Part shown: positions 30,673 to 36,751 of the stretch, one piece after another
Layout: the number at the start of each line of letters is the position of its first letter
Numbering within the stretch: the first letter of the stretch is position 1
Assembly (NCBI GenBank): GCA_018970025.1
Contig: JAGWXF010000026.1
Coordinates: forward strand, 1 to 36,751
Direction of reading: 5' to 3'
DNA from: Actinomycetales bacterium
Lineage (GTDB): Bacteria > Actinomycetota > Actinomycetes > S36-B12
Length of the DNA stretch: 36,751 nt
Notes under the pieces: generated by a model
Database searches by the model: none
Told to the model about the DNA's origin: nothing
What the model saw: only the letters and a program-made list of their open reading frames with translations
Position numbers and translations under genes: made by a program

Positions 30673-31569
30673 ATGGGCGAGGTCGTTGCCGCGGGACTGC
30701 TCTCGCACGTGCCCACGATCATGCTCCCGGAGGCCACTCGGCGGGAGCTGAACGAGGGCCGGGAGATCTCGCTGGTGCCCGCACTCCACAAGCTGCGAGC
30801 CGACCGGTTCGAGACCCTCGACTACGACACCGTGCTGGTGCTCGACTCACACTGGTTCACCACGGTGGAGTTCGTCATCACCTCGCATAAGCGGCGTGCC
30901 GGGCTGTTCACCGCCGAGGAGCTGCCGCGCGGCATGTGCCGGATCCCGTACGAGTGGCGTGGCGATCCGCAGCTCGCGGAGGCAATCGCGTCCTTCGCCG
31001 AGCCCAATGGCACCTGGATCACCCCGATCGACGACGAGTACCTGCCGCTGTACTACCCGTCGATCAACCTGTGGTCCTACCTGGGCAAGGGCCTGGACAA
31101 GCAGTGGCTGTCGATCAGCGTGTGCCAGACAGGGGAGACGGACGACTTCCTGCGGGTGGGCCGGGCCATCGGCCAGGCGATCGAGCAGACGGACCGCAAG
31201 GTCATCATCATCGCCACCGGCTCCATGTCGCACACCTTCTACAAGCTCAAGGAGCTGCGCAAGCACGAGTCGAGCGACCCCTCGCACATCTTCAGCCAGA
31301 AGGCACGCGACATGGATCTGGAGCGGCTGCAGTGGTTCGCCGAGGGCCGGCACGACCGGGTCATCGACACCATGCCGGAGTTCCTGACCGTCCGCCCCGA
31401 GGCGATGTTCGCCCACTACCTCATGATGGCGGCCGCCCTCGGCGAGCGGGAGTTCTGCGCCCCGGGCGTGCGGATCAGCGACTACGAGAACTCCATCGGG
31501 ACGAGTCAGGTGCATGTCTGGTTCGACCGCCCGGCCGATGGATGGAAGACGTCAGGAGCCGCAGCATGA
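30673..31569 (+). CDS. Class III extradiol ring-cleavage dioxygenase
   Basis: This 298-residue LigB-fold protein opens a catechol-type ring beside the two hydroxyls with Fe(II). The metal ligands line up with the LigB pattern: His12 (LSHVPT), His60 (LDSHWFTT) and Glu243 (VRPEAMF). Other conserved pieces are ATGSMSHTFYKL and IGTSQVHVWFD. The nearest functional type I recognise is 3,4-dihydroxyphenylacetate 2,3-dioxygenase of the LigB class (HpaD/HpcB). GGAAGGAG precedes the ATG at 30673, and the stop overlaps the next start (ATGA). Its presence shows the pathway goes through a dihydroxylated aromatic ring. Confidence 0.9.
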   Translation: MGEVVAAGLLSHVPTIMLPEATRRELNEGREISLVPALHKLRADRFETLDYDTVLVLDSHWFTTVEFVITSHKRRAGLFTAEELPRGMCRIPYEWRGDPQLAEAIASFAEPNGTWITPIDDEYLPLYYPSINLWSYLGKGLDKQWLSISVCQTGETDDFLRVGRAIGQAIEQTDRKVIIIATGSMSHTFYKLKELRKHESSDPSHIFSQKARDMDLERLQWFAEGRHDRVIDTMPEFLTVRPEAMFAHYLMMAAALGEREFCAPGVRISDYENSIGTSQVHVWFDRPADGWKTSGAAA

Positions 31570-32441
31570 CCGAGTTCCGTCGCATCCTGCTGCAGGGCGC
31601 GCCCGTGCAGGTCGTCCGCCACGGCGATGCGCTCGTCGCCGCCGACGGGCGGGTGACCGCCATCGAGGATGCCGTCCACCTGCCGCCCTGCGAGCCGACC
31701 AAGATCATCGCCGTCCACCTGAACTACGCCTCGCGCACCGAGGAGTTCATGACCCGGCTGCCGCCCGCGCCGACCTACTTCCACAAGCCCATCACGGCGC
31801 TCAACTCGCATGAGGGCGCTGTCGTGCGACCGGAGCGGTGCAAGTGGCTCAACTACGAGGGCGAGATCGTCATCGTGATCGGCCGCACCTGCCGCAATGT
31901 CTCGCCCGAGCAGGCCGGGGACTACATCGCCGGCTACACCGTCGGCAACGACTACGGCCTGCATGACTTCCGCGACACCGATGCCGGGTCGATGCTCCGG
32001 GTCAAGGGCTCGGACACCCTCGCCCCCATCGGGCCCGGCCTGGTGACCGACTGGGACTTCCACGACAAGCGCATTCAGACGCGGGTGAACGGGGTCGTCA
32101 AGCAGGACTCCACCACGGCCGAGATGGAGTGGGACATGCACTACCTCGTCGCCGACATCGCCCGCACCATCACGCTCGTCCCCGGCGACATCCTGTTCTC
32201 CGGCACCCCGGCCTTCTCGCGGACCGTCTACCCCGGCGACGTGGTCGAGGTCGAGGTGGAGGGCCTGGGCACCCTGCGCAACACCATCGTGCAGGGCCCG
32301 GTGCCGATCCGCGACGACTGCGGGGCGCAGCCCAGCGAGAGCGAGGAGGTCATCTCCACGGCCAAGGGCGGCGACTGGGAGTTCCGTGGGATCCGGACCC
32401 CGTCCAAGGACCTCTACCCGTCCACGATCGAGGAGAAGTAG
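31566..32441 (+). CDS. Fumarylacetoacetate-hydrolase-family protein (HpaG-like)
   Basis: This 291-residue FAH-fold protein carries the metal-binding acids Glu98 and Glu100 in LNYEGEIVIVIG and Asp129 in GNDYGLHDFR, plus KGSDTLAPIGP and LFSGTPA. Members isomerise or decarboxylate 2-oxo-dicarboxylic ring-cleavage products (HpaG/HpcE) or hydrolyse acylpyruvates. After the dioxygenase and dehydrogenase, isomerase/decarboxylase activity on the muconate-type product is the simplest reading. The ATG overlaps the dioxygenase stop by 4 bp. The last 40 residues (GDWEFRGIRTPSKDLYPS) go beyond the usual FAH end. Confidence 0.89.
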   Translation: MTEFRRILLQGAPVQVVRHGDALVAADGRVTAIEDAVHLPPCEPTKIIAVHLNYASRTEEFMTRLPPAPTYFHKPITALNSHEGAVVRPERCKWLNYEGEIVIVIGRTCRNVSPEQAGDYIAGYTVGNDYGLHDFRDTDAGSMLRVKGSDTLAPIGPGLVTDWDFHDKRIQTRVNGVVKQDSTTAEMEWDMHYLVADIARTITLVPGDILFSGTPAFSRTVYPGDVVEVEVEGLGTLRNTIVQGPVPIRDDCGAQPSESEEVISTAKGGDWEFRGIRTPSKDLYPSTIEEK

Positions 32442-32444
32442 CGC

Positions 32445-33254
32445 ATGTCGACCTCACCGGGCTTCCTGCCTCCGTACACCCCGGGCGGCCGCAGCGCCCT
32501 GGTCCCGGACATGCCCTGGCACTACTCCGGCAACCTGCTGACCGTGGAGTACCGCACCGACCCCGCACATGTGCGGGCCATCCTGCCCCCTGAGCTGGAG
32601 CTCGCCGAGGAGGATCCAGGCGCAGTCGCATTCATCTGGGCCGACTGGCAGTCGTGCAGCGAGGGCGGGGCCGAGCTGCTCGACCCCTCGCGATCGCAGT
32701 ACCTCGAGGCGTTCGTCGTGGTGCGCTGCCGCTACCAGGGCGTCACCTACAGCCGCTGCGTGCTCATCTGGGTGACAACCGACTTCGCGGTCGGCCGCGG
32801 CTGGTTCCAGGGCTACCCCAAGAAGCTTGGCAGTGCCTATGTCACACGGCCGTACGCACGCGGCAAGGCGACGGCGCGCATCGCGCCCGGCGGCACCTTC
32901 GGTGCCTCCCTCGCGGCCTACGACCACCGGCTGGCGACGGCGAAGGTCACCCTGCGTGAGCCGGCCGCGAGCAACGGATTCGTGAATGCCCACCGCATGG
33001 TGCATCACCGTTATATGCCGTCACTGGTGCCCGGGGCCGGTCACTCCCTGCACCAGATCGTCACGATGGGCGGGATCGACGTCGACCTCGGCCAGCCGTG
33101 GGTCGGCGACGCCGAGCTGCACCTGTTCGACTCGCCGTGGGATGAGCCGGCCTCGCTGCTGCCGGTGGACGAGATCATCGCCGGCTACTTCTGCGAGGTC
33201 GGCACCACCTTCAATGGCGGGACGCTCCTGACGGACGCATCGCAGCCGATCTAG
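32445..33254 (+). CDS. Acetoacetate-decarboxylase-fold protein
   Basis: This 269-residue ADC-family protein has the Schiff-base lysine pair in GYPKKLGS (Lys126/Lys127), where the first would be catalytic and the second lowers its pKa. It also has the family start ILPPELEL. Members decarboxylate beta-keto acids or act as aldolase/dehydratases on oxo-acids. As the last gene of the ring-cleavage operon, starting 3 bp after the FAH-type gene, it may replace the hydratase or aldolase of standard meta-cleavage routes, neither of which is present here. The stop shares CTAG with the stop of the opposing lipase gene. Confidence 0.85.
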   Translation: MSTSPGFLPPYTPGGRSALVPDMPWHYSGNLLTVEYRTDPAHVRAILPPELELAEEDPGAVAFIWADWQSCSEGGAELLDPSRSQYLEAFVVVRCRYQGVTYSRCVLIWVTTDFAVGRGWFQGYPKKLGSAYVTRPYARGKATARIAPGGTFGASLAAYDHRLATAKVTLREPAASNGFVNAHRMVHHRYMPSLVPGAGHSLHQIVTMGGIDVDLGQPWVGDAELHLFDSPWDEPASLLPVDEIIAGYFCEVGTTFNGGTLLTDASQPI

Positions 33255-34510
33255 CCGCCAGTCGGGTTGCGCGCGGCGACCGGGGGCGGGACATCGCAGG
33301 TCCGCGGTGCTGGCCTGCCCGCGAAGCGGCCGGCGATCCACTCCACGGCCGCCGGGCCCGCGGTGATCGCCGCCTTCATGTGATCGACCCCGCCGAGCCA
33401 CAGCATGCTCAGGTCAACCCCGGACTGGCACCACTGCTGCTGCAGGATCGCATTGGGCCAGGGCAGCACGACCTCGTCGGCCGTGCCCTGGGCGATGAAG
33501 ACGGCCGTGCCCGCGGGCGGGGTCGCCGGTGACTGCCCCTGGGCGAAGGCCTGCCATGCCGGCTGCCCGATGGGGTCGGTGGCGAAGAACTGCTTGCCCT
33601 CCACCCGCAGGGCACCCACGTCGAGCATCAGGGCCTTCTGCGTGATGCATCGATCGGCGATGGCGGTGCCATCGGCCTTCCCGGCATCGGTGAGGACGCT
33701 GGCTGGGTCCAGTGATGGATCGACAGCGGGCCAGGAGATGGCCACCTCCGGGCCGATCACCCAGGCGACCGCGGTATCCCACTGAGCCTGCATGATGTCG
33801 ACCAGGCGTGCCGCCGGTGCTGCCGCTGCGGTACCGACGAGCGTGAGCTCGGGGGCCAGCTCGCGCGCCAGCTGGCCCGTCCACAGTGCTGAGTGCCCGC
33901 CCTGGGAGTGGCCCCAGACCGCGAAGGACGTCCCGGGCCTGGCATCGGGGACATCGCGCAGGGCGCGGACGGAGTTGACCACGTCGCGTGCCTCGGCCTG
34001 CCCGACGAGATACAGCTCCGGCCCAGTGGTGCCCAGGCCGGCGTAGTCGGTCGCCGTCACGACCCAGCCCAGCTGCATCATCTGGTCGAGCCAGTTGTCG
34101 GTGTCGAGCAGGGGATTGGCCGAGCGCGATGGCGCGCAGGAGTCACCCATCCCCACGGTCGGATGTGCCCAGGCGACAACGGGCCGGCCCTCCGCGGGAG
34201 CGGGCGTGTCCGGGATGAAGACCATGCCACCGCTCACGGCGGGGGTGCCATCCGGTCGCTCGGTGACGTACAGGATGCGCAGGGCGGTTGCGCCGGGGAC
34301 GTCGACCCCGAGCGGCTCGCTGCGGATCAAGGTGCCCGGCGGGCCGGGCAGCGGATCGGGTGCCGCATAGAAGGGGTCGAGCTGCTCCTGCGCGACGGTG
34401 GTCTGGCGGTCGGAGATCGCGATCCACGCGCGAAGGCCGAGGGCGATGTTCGCGGCGAGGACGACTGCGATGGCGATGCCGATGAGGAGTCGTCGGACCC
34501 AGGGGCGCAC
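33251..34510 (-). CDS. Membrane-anchored lipase/esterase (secretory LIP family)
   Basis: This 419-residue alpha/beta hydrolase has an uncleaved or signal-type N-terminal helix (LLIGIAIAVVLAANIALGL, residues 8-26) after MRPWVRR. The nucleophile elbow GHSQGG contains Ser201. An Asp in GTADEVVLPW and a His in GGVDHM are the likely triad partners. HPTVGMGDSCAPS with Cys124 and several other Cys suggest extracytoplasmic disulfides. The pattern is that of secretory lipases (PF03583). The substrate is an ester, otherwise unknown. It converges on the ADC-like gene and diverges from the Rieske gene; no direct link to the pathway is evident. Confidence 0.85.
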   Translation of the reverse strand: MRPWVRRLLIGIAIAVVLAANIALGLRAWIAISDRQTTVAQEQLDPFYAAPDPLPGPPGTLIRSEPLGVDVPGATALRILYVTERPDGTPAVSGGMVFIPDTPAPAEGRPVVAWAHPTVGMGDSCAPSRSANPLLDTDNWLDQMMQLGWVVTATDYAGLGTTGPELYLVGQAEARDVVNSVRALRDVPDARPGTSFAVWGHSQGGHSALWTGQLARELAPELTLVGTAAAAPAARLVDIMQAQWDTAVAWVIGPEVAISWPAVDPSLDPASVLTDAGKADGTAIADRCITQKALMLDVGALRVEGKQFFATDPIGQPAWQAFAQGQSPATPPAGTAVFIAQGTADEVVLPWPNAILQQQWCQSGVDLSMLWLGGVDHMKAAITAGPAAVEWIAGRFAGRPAPRTCDVPPPVAARNPTGG

Positions 34511-34618
34511 GGGTGCACGGTAGTCGGTGCGGCCCTGCAGGGCTGTCAGGCCGTGGCGAAATGCTCCAGGCGACAGCGCTCACAGGCAATGCACAGGATG
34601 CTGGGTGATACTGCTCCC

Positions 34619-35059
34619 ATGACCGCATCCTCATTCGAAGCACCCTCCCGCCGTCAGTTCCTTGTCGGGACCTGCGCACTCCTGGGCATCGGCCTGGGCG
34701 CCGCGCTGCTTGCCGATGATGCCCAGGCCGCCGATGGCGTCACCCGCAAGTCCAACGGCCAGGTCGAGGTCAGCGTCGCCAAGGTTTCGGGCCTATCGAA
34801 GGTCGGCGGCGCCGTGCTGCTCGGCAATGTGAAGGGTGTCCCGACCGCCGTGGTGCGCACCGGGCAGTCGGCCTACCGAGCGATCGACCTGCGGTGCACC
34901 CATCAGGGCGTACCGGTGCGGCAGACCGGCCAGACCTGGACCTGCCCGGCGCACGGCTCGGTCTTCGCGCTCGCCGGGGCCGTCGATCGCGGTCCGGCGT
35001 CCAGCCCACTTGCCCGGGTGCGATCCAGCCTGCGCAACGGGGTGCTCACCGTCGGCTGA
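34619..35059 (+). CDS. Tat-exported Rieske [2Fe-2S] protein
   Basis: This 146-residue protein has a twin-arginine signal (SRRQFLVGTCALLGIGLGAALL, Arg11-Arg12) with cleavage after AQA near residue 37. A minimal Rieske fold follows: CTHQG (Cys93, His95) and CPAHG (Cys109, His112) supply the 2Fe-2S ligands, and the C-terminus (FALAGAVDRGPASSPLARV) is typical. It is a single-domain electron carrier outside the membrane or attached to it. No partner oxidase or cytochrome gene is adjacent. The start at 34619 gives the Tat signal; longer frames upstream would bury it. Confidence 0.9.
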   Translation: MTASSFEAPSRRQFLVGTCALLGIGLGAALLADDAQAADGVTRKSNGQVEVSVAKVSGLSKVGGAVLLGNVKGVPTAVVRTGQSAYRAIDLRCTHQGVPVRQTGQTWTCPAHGSVFALAGAVDRGPASSPLARVRSSLRNGVLTVG

Positions 35060-35082
35060 GCCGGCAGGCATGGCCGCCGGCT
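35059..35082. terminator. Stem-loop between convergent genes
   Basis: AGCCGGC (35059-35065) pairs with GCCGGCT (35076-35082) around a 10-nt loop. It lies between the stops of the Rieske gene and the opposing DUF4143 gene, so it could end transcription in both directions. No T-tract follows on the plus strand. Confidence 0.45.
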
Positions 35083-35083
35083 G

Positions 35084-35715
35084 TCATTCGCCGACGGACC
35101 GCCACAGCCGGTCGACGGGCAGTACGTGCACTCGATCGTCGAGGGTGTACGAGCGAGACCCCGTGGTGAGCACCGCTCCTGCGACGAATCGCGGGCCGAT
35201 GTGCTCGCGCAATGCGCGCAGGCCCTTGGAGTCCGAGGGAGCCAGACGCTCGCTTGCCTTGACTTCGAAGGCCACGACGGAGCCGTCCGCGAACTCGATG
35301 ACCACGTCGACCTCGAGCCCGTCACGGGTACGCCAGTGCCCGATGGTGACGGGTTCGTCGAGCCATGAGGCCTGCTTGCTCAGCTCCCCGAACACGAAGC
35401 TCTCCAGGACGTGCCCGAACTCGGTCGAGGCGGATGGAGTGGCGGGGGTGACCTTGGCGGGGGTGAGCCCCAGCAGGTGCGAGGCCAGTCCGGAGTCCAC
35501 CATGCGGACCTTGGCCGACTTGGCCGCACGCGAGGTCAAGGTGGTGCCCCACGCCGGCAGGCGCCGGACGAGGAAGAGATCCTCGAGCAGGCGGATGTAG
35601 TTCTCATGGGTCGATCGGTCGCCCAGCAGGCCGGCCATGGCCTTGCTGATGTCGAGTGCCGAACCGGTGCGCCCGGCAAGCGGGTTCAGTTCGTCGCGCA
35701 GCAACTGTCGATCTG
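35084..35715 (-). pseudogene. Truncated DUF4143 (AAA-type ATPase C-terminal part)
   Basis: About 206 codons match the C-terminal DUF4143 half of actinobacterial AAA-family proteins: DRQLLRDELNPLAG, ISKAMAGLLGDRSTHENYIRLLEDLFLVRRLPAW, VRMVDSGLASHLLGL, then the nuclease-like WRTRDGLEVDVVIEF and VAFEVKAS. Full proteins are about 400 residues with an N-terminal Walker A/B ATPase, and nothing of that part is found. Family similarity starts at 35715, exactly where the 155-bp direct repeat begins, so the 5' half was removed or replaced at that junction. A TTG at 35704 could start a short product, but no ribosome site is seen. Confidence 0.75.
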
Positions 35716-35870
35716 GAGTCGTGGAACTCGGGTCGAGCGCACGAGGCTGAAGGACGTGGCCTAGGCAACCTTGTGCGCGTAGCGCTGCCGGGCGGCCTCG
35801 CCGGACGTTCCGACGAAAGCACCGATAGCCGCCCAGGACATGCCTGAGCGCCGTGCCACGTGCACGGCCT
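35716..35870. repeat. 155-bp direct repeat, copy 1
   Basis: Matches 36597-36751 with two differences over the visible length: A/T at 35752 versus 36633, and T/A at 35762 versus 36643. It contains the 3' end of the HTH gene and about 45 bp beyond. The offset is 881 bp. The true length may be greater because copy 2 is cut by the window edge. Confidence 0.9.
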
Positions 35871-36039
35871 CGAGGAGGTGCCGTTCGGCGTCGGACCTCT
35901 CCTGGACGGCCTGGCGCAGCCGGGAGACGGCCTCGGCGTCGAGCTCGTCCGCTGCTGATGGCTCGTACTCCTCGAAGCGCGCTGCCAGTTCATCGGCATG
36001 CTGCAGGATCTCGTCAACGGTTCTCGGCATGCTCATCAC
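35761..36039 (-). CDS. Small HTH protein, probable antitoxin of a TA-like pair
   Basis: This 92-residue protein has an acidic N-terminal half (TVDEILQHADELAARFEEYEPS) and a C-terminal helix-turn-helix-like region (RRSGMSWAAIGAFVGTSGEAARQRYAHKV). It overlaps the upstream small gene (GTG at 36039 gives GTGA; ATG 36036 gives TGATG). Toxin-first, DNA-binding-protein-second order is that of BrnT/BrnA-type pairs. The last 36 codons lie in the 155-bp direct repeat; copy 2 has the same codons but no stop. Function as antitoxin is inferred from layout and size. Confidence 0.7.
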   Translation of the reverse strand: MMSMPRTVDEILQHADELAARFEEYEPSAADELDAEAVSRLRQAVQERSDAERHLLEAVHVARRSGMSWAAIGAFVGTSGEAARQRYAHKVA

Positions 36040-36272
36040 CTCAGAAACTTCTCGCGGGCAACCATGGCGTGCACGATGACCATGACTGTGTCGCCCTCAA
36101 TGGAGCCCACCTCCAAGATGATGGCGGCTCGGTTCGGGCCGATCATCATCGTGAATCCATCTCCGAGGTCCCAGACTCGGATGGGATTGCGGTAGGCGTG
36201 GAGGATGTCGTCCGGCTTCAGGCCGTGCTTGTGCGCAGATGGGGCGATGATGGGGTCATCACGCACGCTCAC
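36036..36272 (-). CDS. Small BrnT-like putative toxin
   Basis: This protein of about 78 residues begins VSVRDDPIIAPSAHKHGLKPDDILHA and ends VMVIVHAMVAREKFLR. The middle, IRVWDLGDGFTMMIGPNRAAIILEVGSIEG, has the beta-strand pattern of small RNase toxins of the BrnT/RelE-like fold. The HGL--DDI-HA and HAM-AR-KFL motifs recur in a family usually found ahead of an HTH gene, as here. The start is uncertain: GTG 36272 or 36266 is preferred; a TTG at 36302 would add 10 residues. No ribosome site is clear. Toxicity is not demonstrated by sequence. Confidence 0.62.
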   Translation of the reverse strand: MSVRDDPIIAPSAHKHGLKPDDILHAYRNPIRVWDLGDGFTMMIGPNRAAIILEVGSIEGDTVMVIVHAMVAREKFLR

Positions 36273-36302
36273 AACATAACTTGCGAGACCTTCACGGCGC
36301 AA

Positions 36303-36596
36303 GATCTAGCAGGGATATGACTGAGCCGGCCGCTTGAACGCGGACGGGGTTGGGGTGAGTGACGGGACTTGAAGAAGGCCCGAACGCTCCAGACCGAGTG
36401 GAGTTGGAACGTGAGCGACCTGCTGTCCAGTGACGCATGGCGTTGCGCAGCAGTGCTCAGTCATGGACATGCGCCGAGTTCCGGTTCGTCGACGCCGACG
36501 CCGAGTCGAGCGGTACGAAGAGGCGTCAGGCGAGCGGTCGATGTTCACGGTCGCTGCAAGCGAAAGCAAGCTGCGTCCCTGCGAGGGGCAGTGCGG
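36303..36596. other. Spacer between toxin-like gene and repeat copy 2
   Basis: About 294 bp with no recognisable gene other than the read-through frame of the second HTH copy. It should contain the promoter of the leftward toxin-like gene. I see no inverted terminal repeats that would make copies 1 and 2 the ends of a transposon. Confidence 0.4.
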
Positions 36597-36751
36597 GAGT
36601 CGTGGAACTCGGGTCGAGCGCACGAGGCTGATGGACGTGGCCAAGGCAACCTTGTGCGCGTAGCGCTGCCGGGCGGCCTCGCCGGACGTTCCGACGAAAG
36701 CACCGATAGCCGCCCAGGACATGCCTGAGCGCCGTGCCACGTGCACGGCCT
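36306..36751 (-). pseudogene. Partial second copy of the HTH gene, stop lost
   Basis: The frame entering from the right edge encodes the same HTH end as the gene at 35761 (HVARRSGMSWAAIGAFVGTSGEAARQRYAHKVA). The TAG stop is TTG here, so the frame runs on about 112 codons through sequence with no recognisable domain (Arg/Ser/Pro-rich). Either copy 1 gained the stop or copy 2 lost it; because relatives end near this point, loss in copy 2 is more likely. The 5' part, and any matching toxin gene, lie outside the window. Confidence 0.6.
36597..36751. repeat. 155-bp direct repeat, copy 2 (cut by window edge)
   Basis: Same orientation as copy 1. The left boundary is sharp at GAGTCGTGG; bases before it (36587-36596) do not match those before copy 1. 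Identity is still complete at the last base of the window. Confidence 0.9.

Noticed and set aside
35716..36751. Composite transposon bounded by two repeats.
   Set aside because: Copies contain an HTH gene end, not a transposase, and no terminal inverted repeats or target duplications are visible. Tandem duplication is simpler.
1..36751. tRNA, rRNA or CRISPR arrays.
   Set aside because: No cloverleaf-like segment, no rRNA sequence and no regularly spaced repeats of 24-40 bp were seen; the only regular arrays are the 11-bp boxes and coding repeats of the LRR protein.

Overview
The window is high-GC DNA (about two thirds or more G+C by eye) with dense coding, many GTG starts, GTGA/ATGA/TGATG gene overlaps, a TAnnnT-type leaderless start and class I P450 chains with a small Fe-S ferredoxin. 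Together these point to an actinomycete (Actinomycetota). No rRNA, tRNA or single-copy marker gene is present, so I do not go below phylum. About 33 genes can be supported.

Positions 1-13.6 kb and 18.8-21.6 kb, resumed at 28.4-33.3 kb, look like one large catabolic region for an imported nitrogenous, probably aromatic or cyclic, compound. It holds a ferredoxin reductase, a ferredoxin, two P450s, an APC permease, a Zn alcohol dehydrogenase, two glutamine-synthetase-like ligases, three class I glutamine-amidotransferase-like proteins, a CaiB-type CoA-transferase, an acyl-CoA dehydrogenase, two aldehyde dehydrogenases, a class III extradiol dioxygenase, a fumarylacetoacetase-fold protein and an acetoacetate-decarboxylase-fold protein. 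The repeated pairing of a GS-like ligase with a GATase-like hydrolase is the hallmark of gamma-glutamylation routes for amines (putrescine Puu pathway, isopropylamine IpuC, aniline AtdA1/AtdA2). Here no amine oxidase is seen and P450s would supply the oxidation. Two local regulators, GntR/FCD and MarR, match two different shared operator-like motifs: ATTTATCAAAT at two divergent promoters, and GTTCGG-nn-CCGAAC-like dyads at two others. The GS-like gene at 6992 also has four GTGCA boxes at exact 11-bp steps.

Positions 13.8-18.8 kb and 21.6-28.4 kb are accessory. They contain a secreted beta-propeller-like protein, a stand-alone homologue of the C-terminal region of SWIM zinc-finger proteins, an AbiE-type toxin-antitoxin pair whose toxin carries a WYL-like C-terminal extension, a decayed IS256-type transposase start, a Fic protein, a leucine-rich-repeat surface protein with a poly-glycine linker, a PIN-like/RHH-DUF433 toxin-antitoxin pair and a NarL-type two-component system with an unusual eight-helix kinase.

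Positions 33.2-36.75 kb hold a membrane-anchored lipase-like protein, a Tat-exported Rieske protein, a truncated DUF4143 protein and a small toxin/HTH-like pair. The 3' end of that HTH gene lies in a 155-bp direct repeat whose second copy reaches the right edge of the window.
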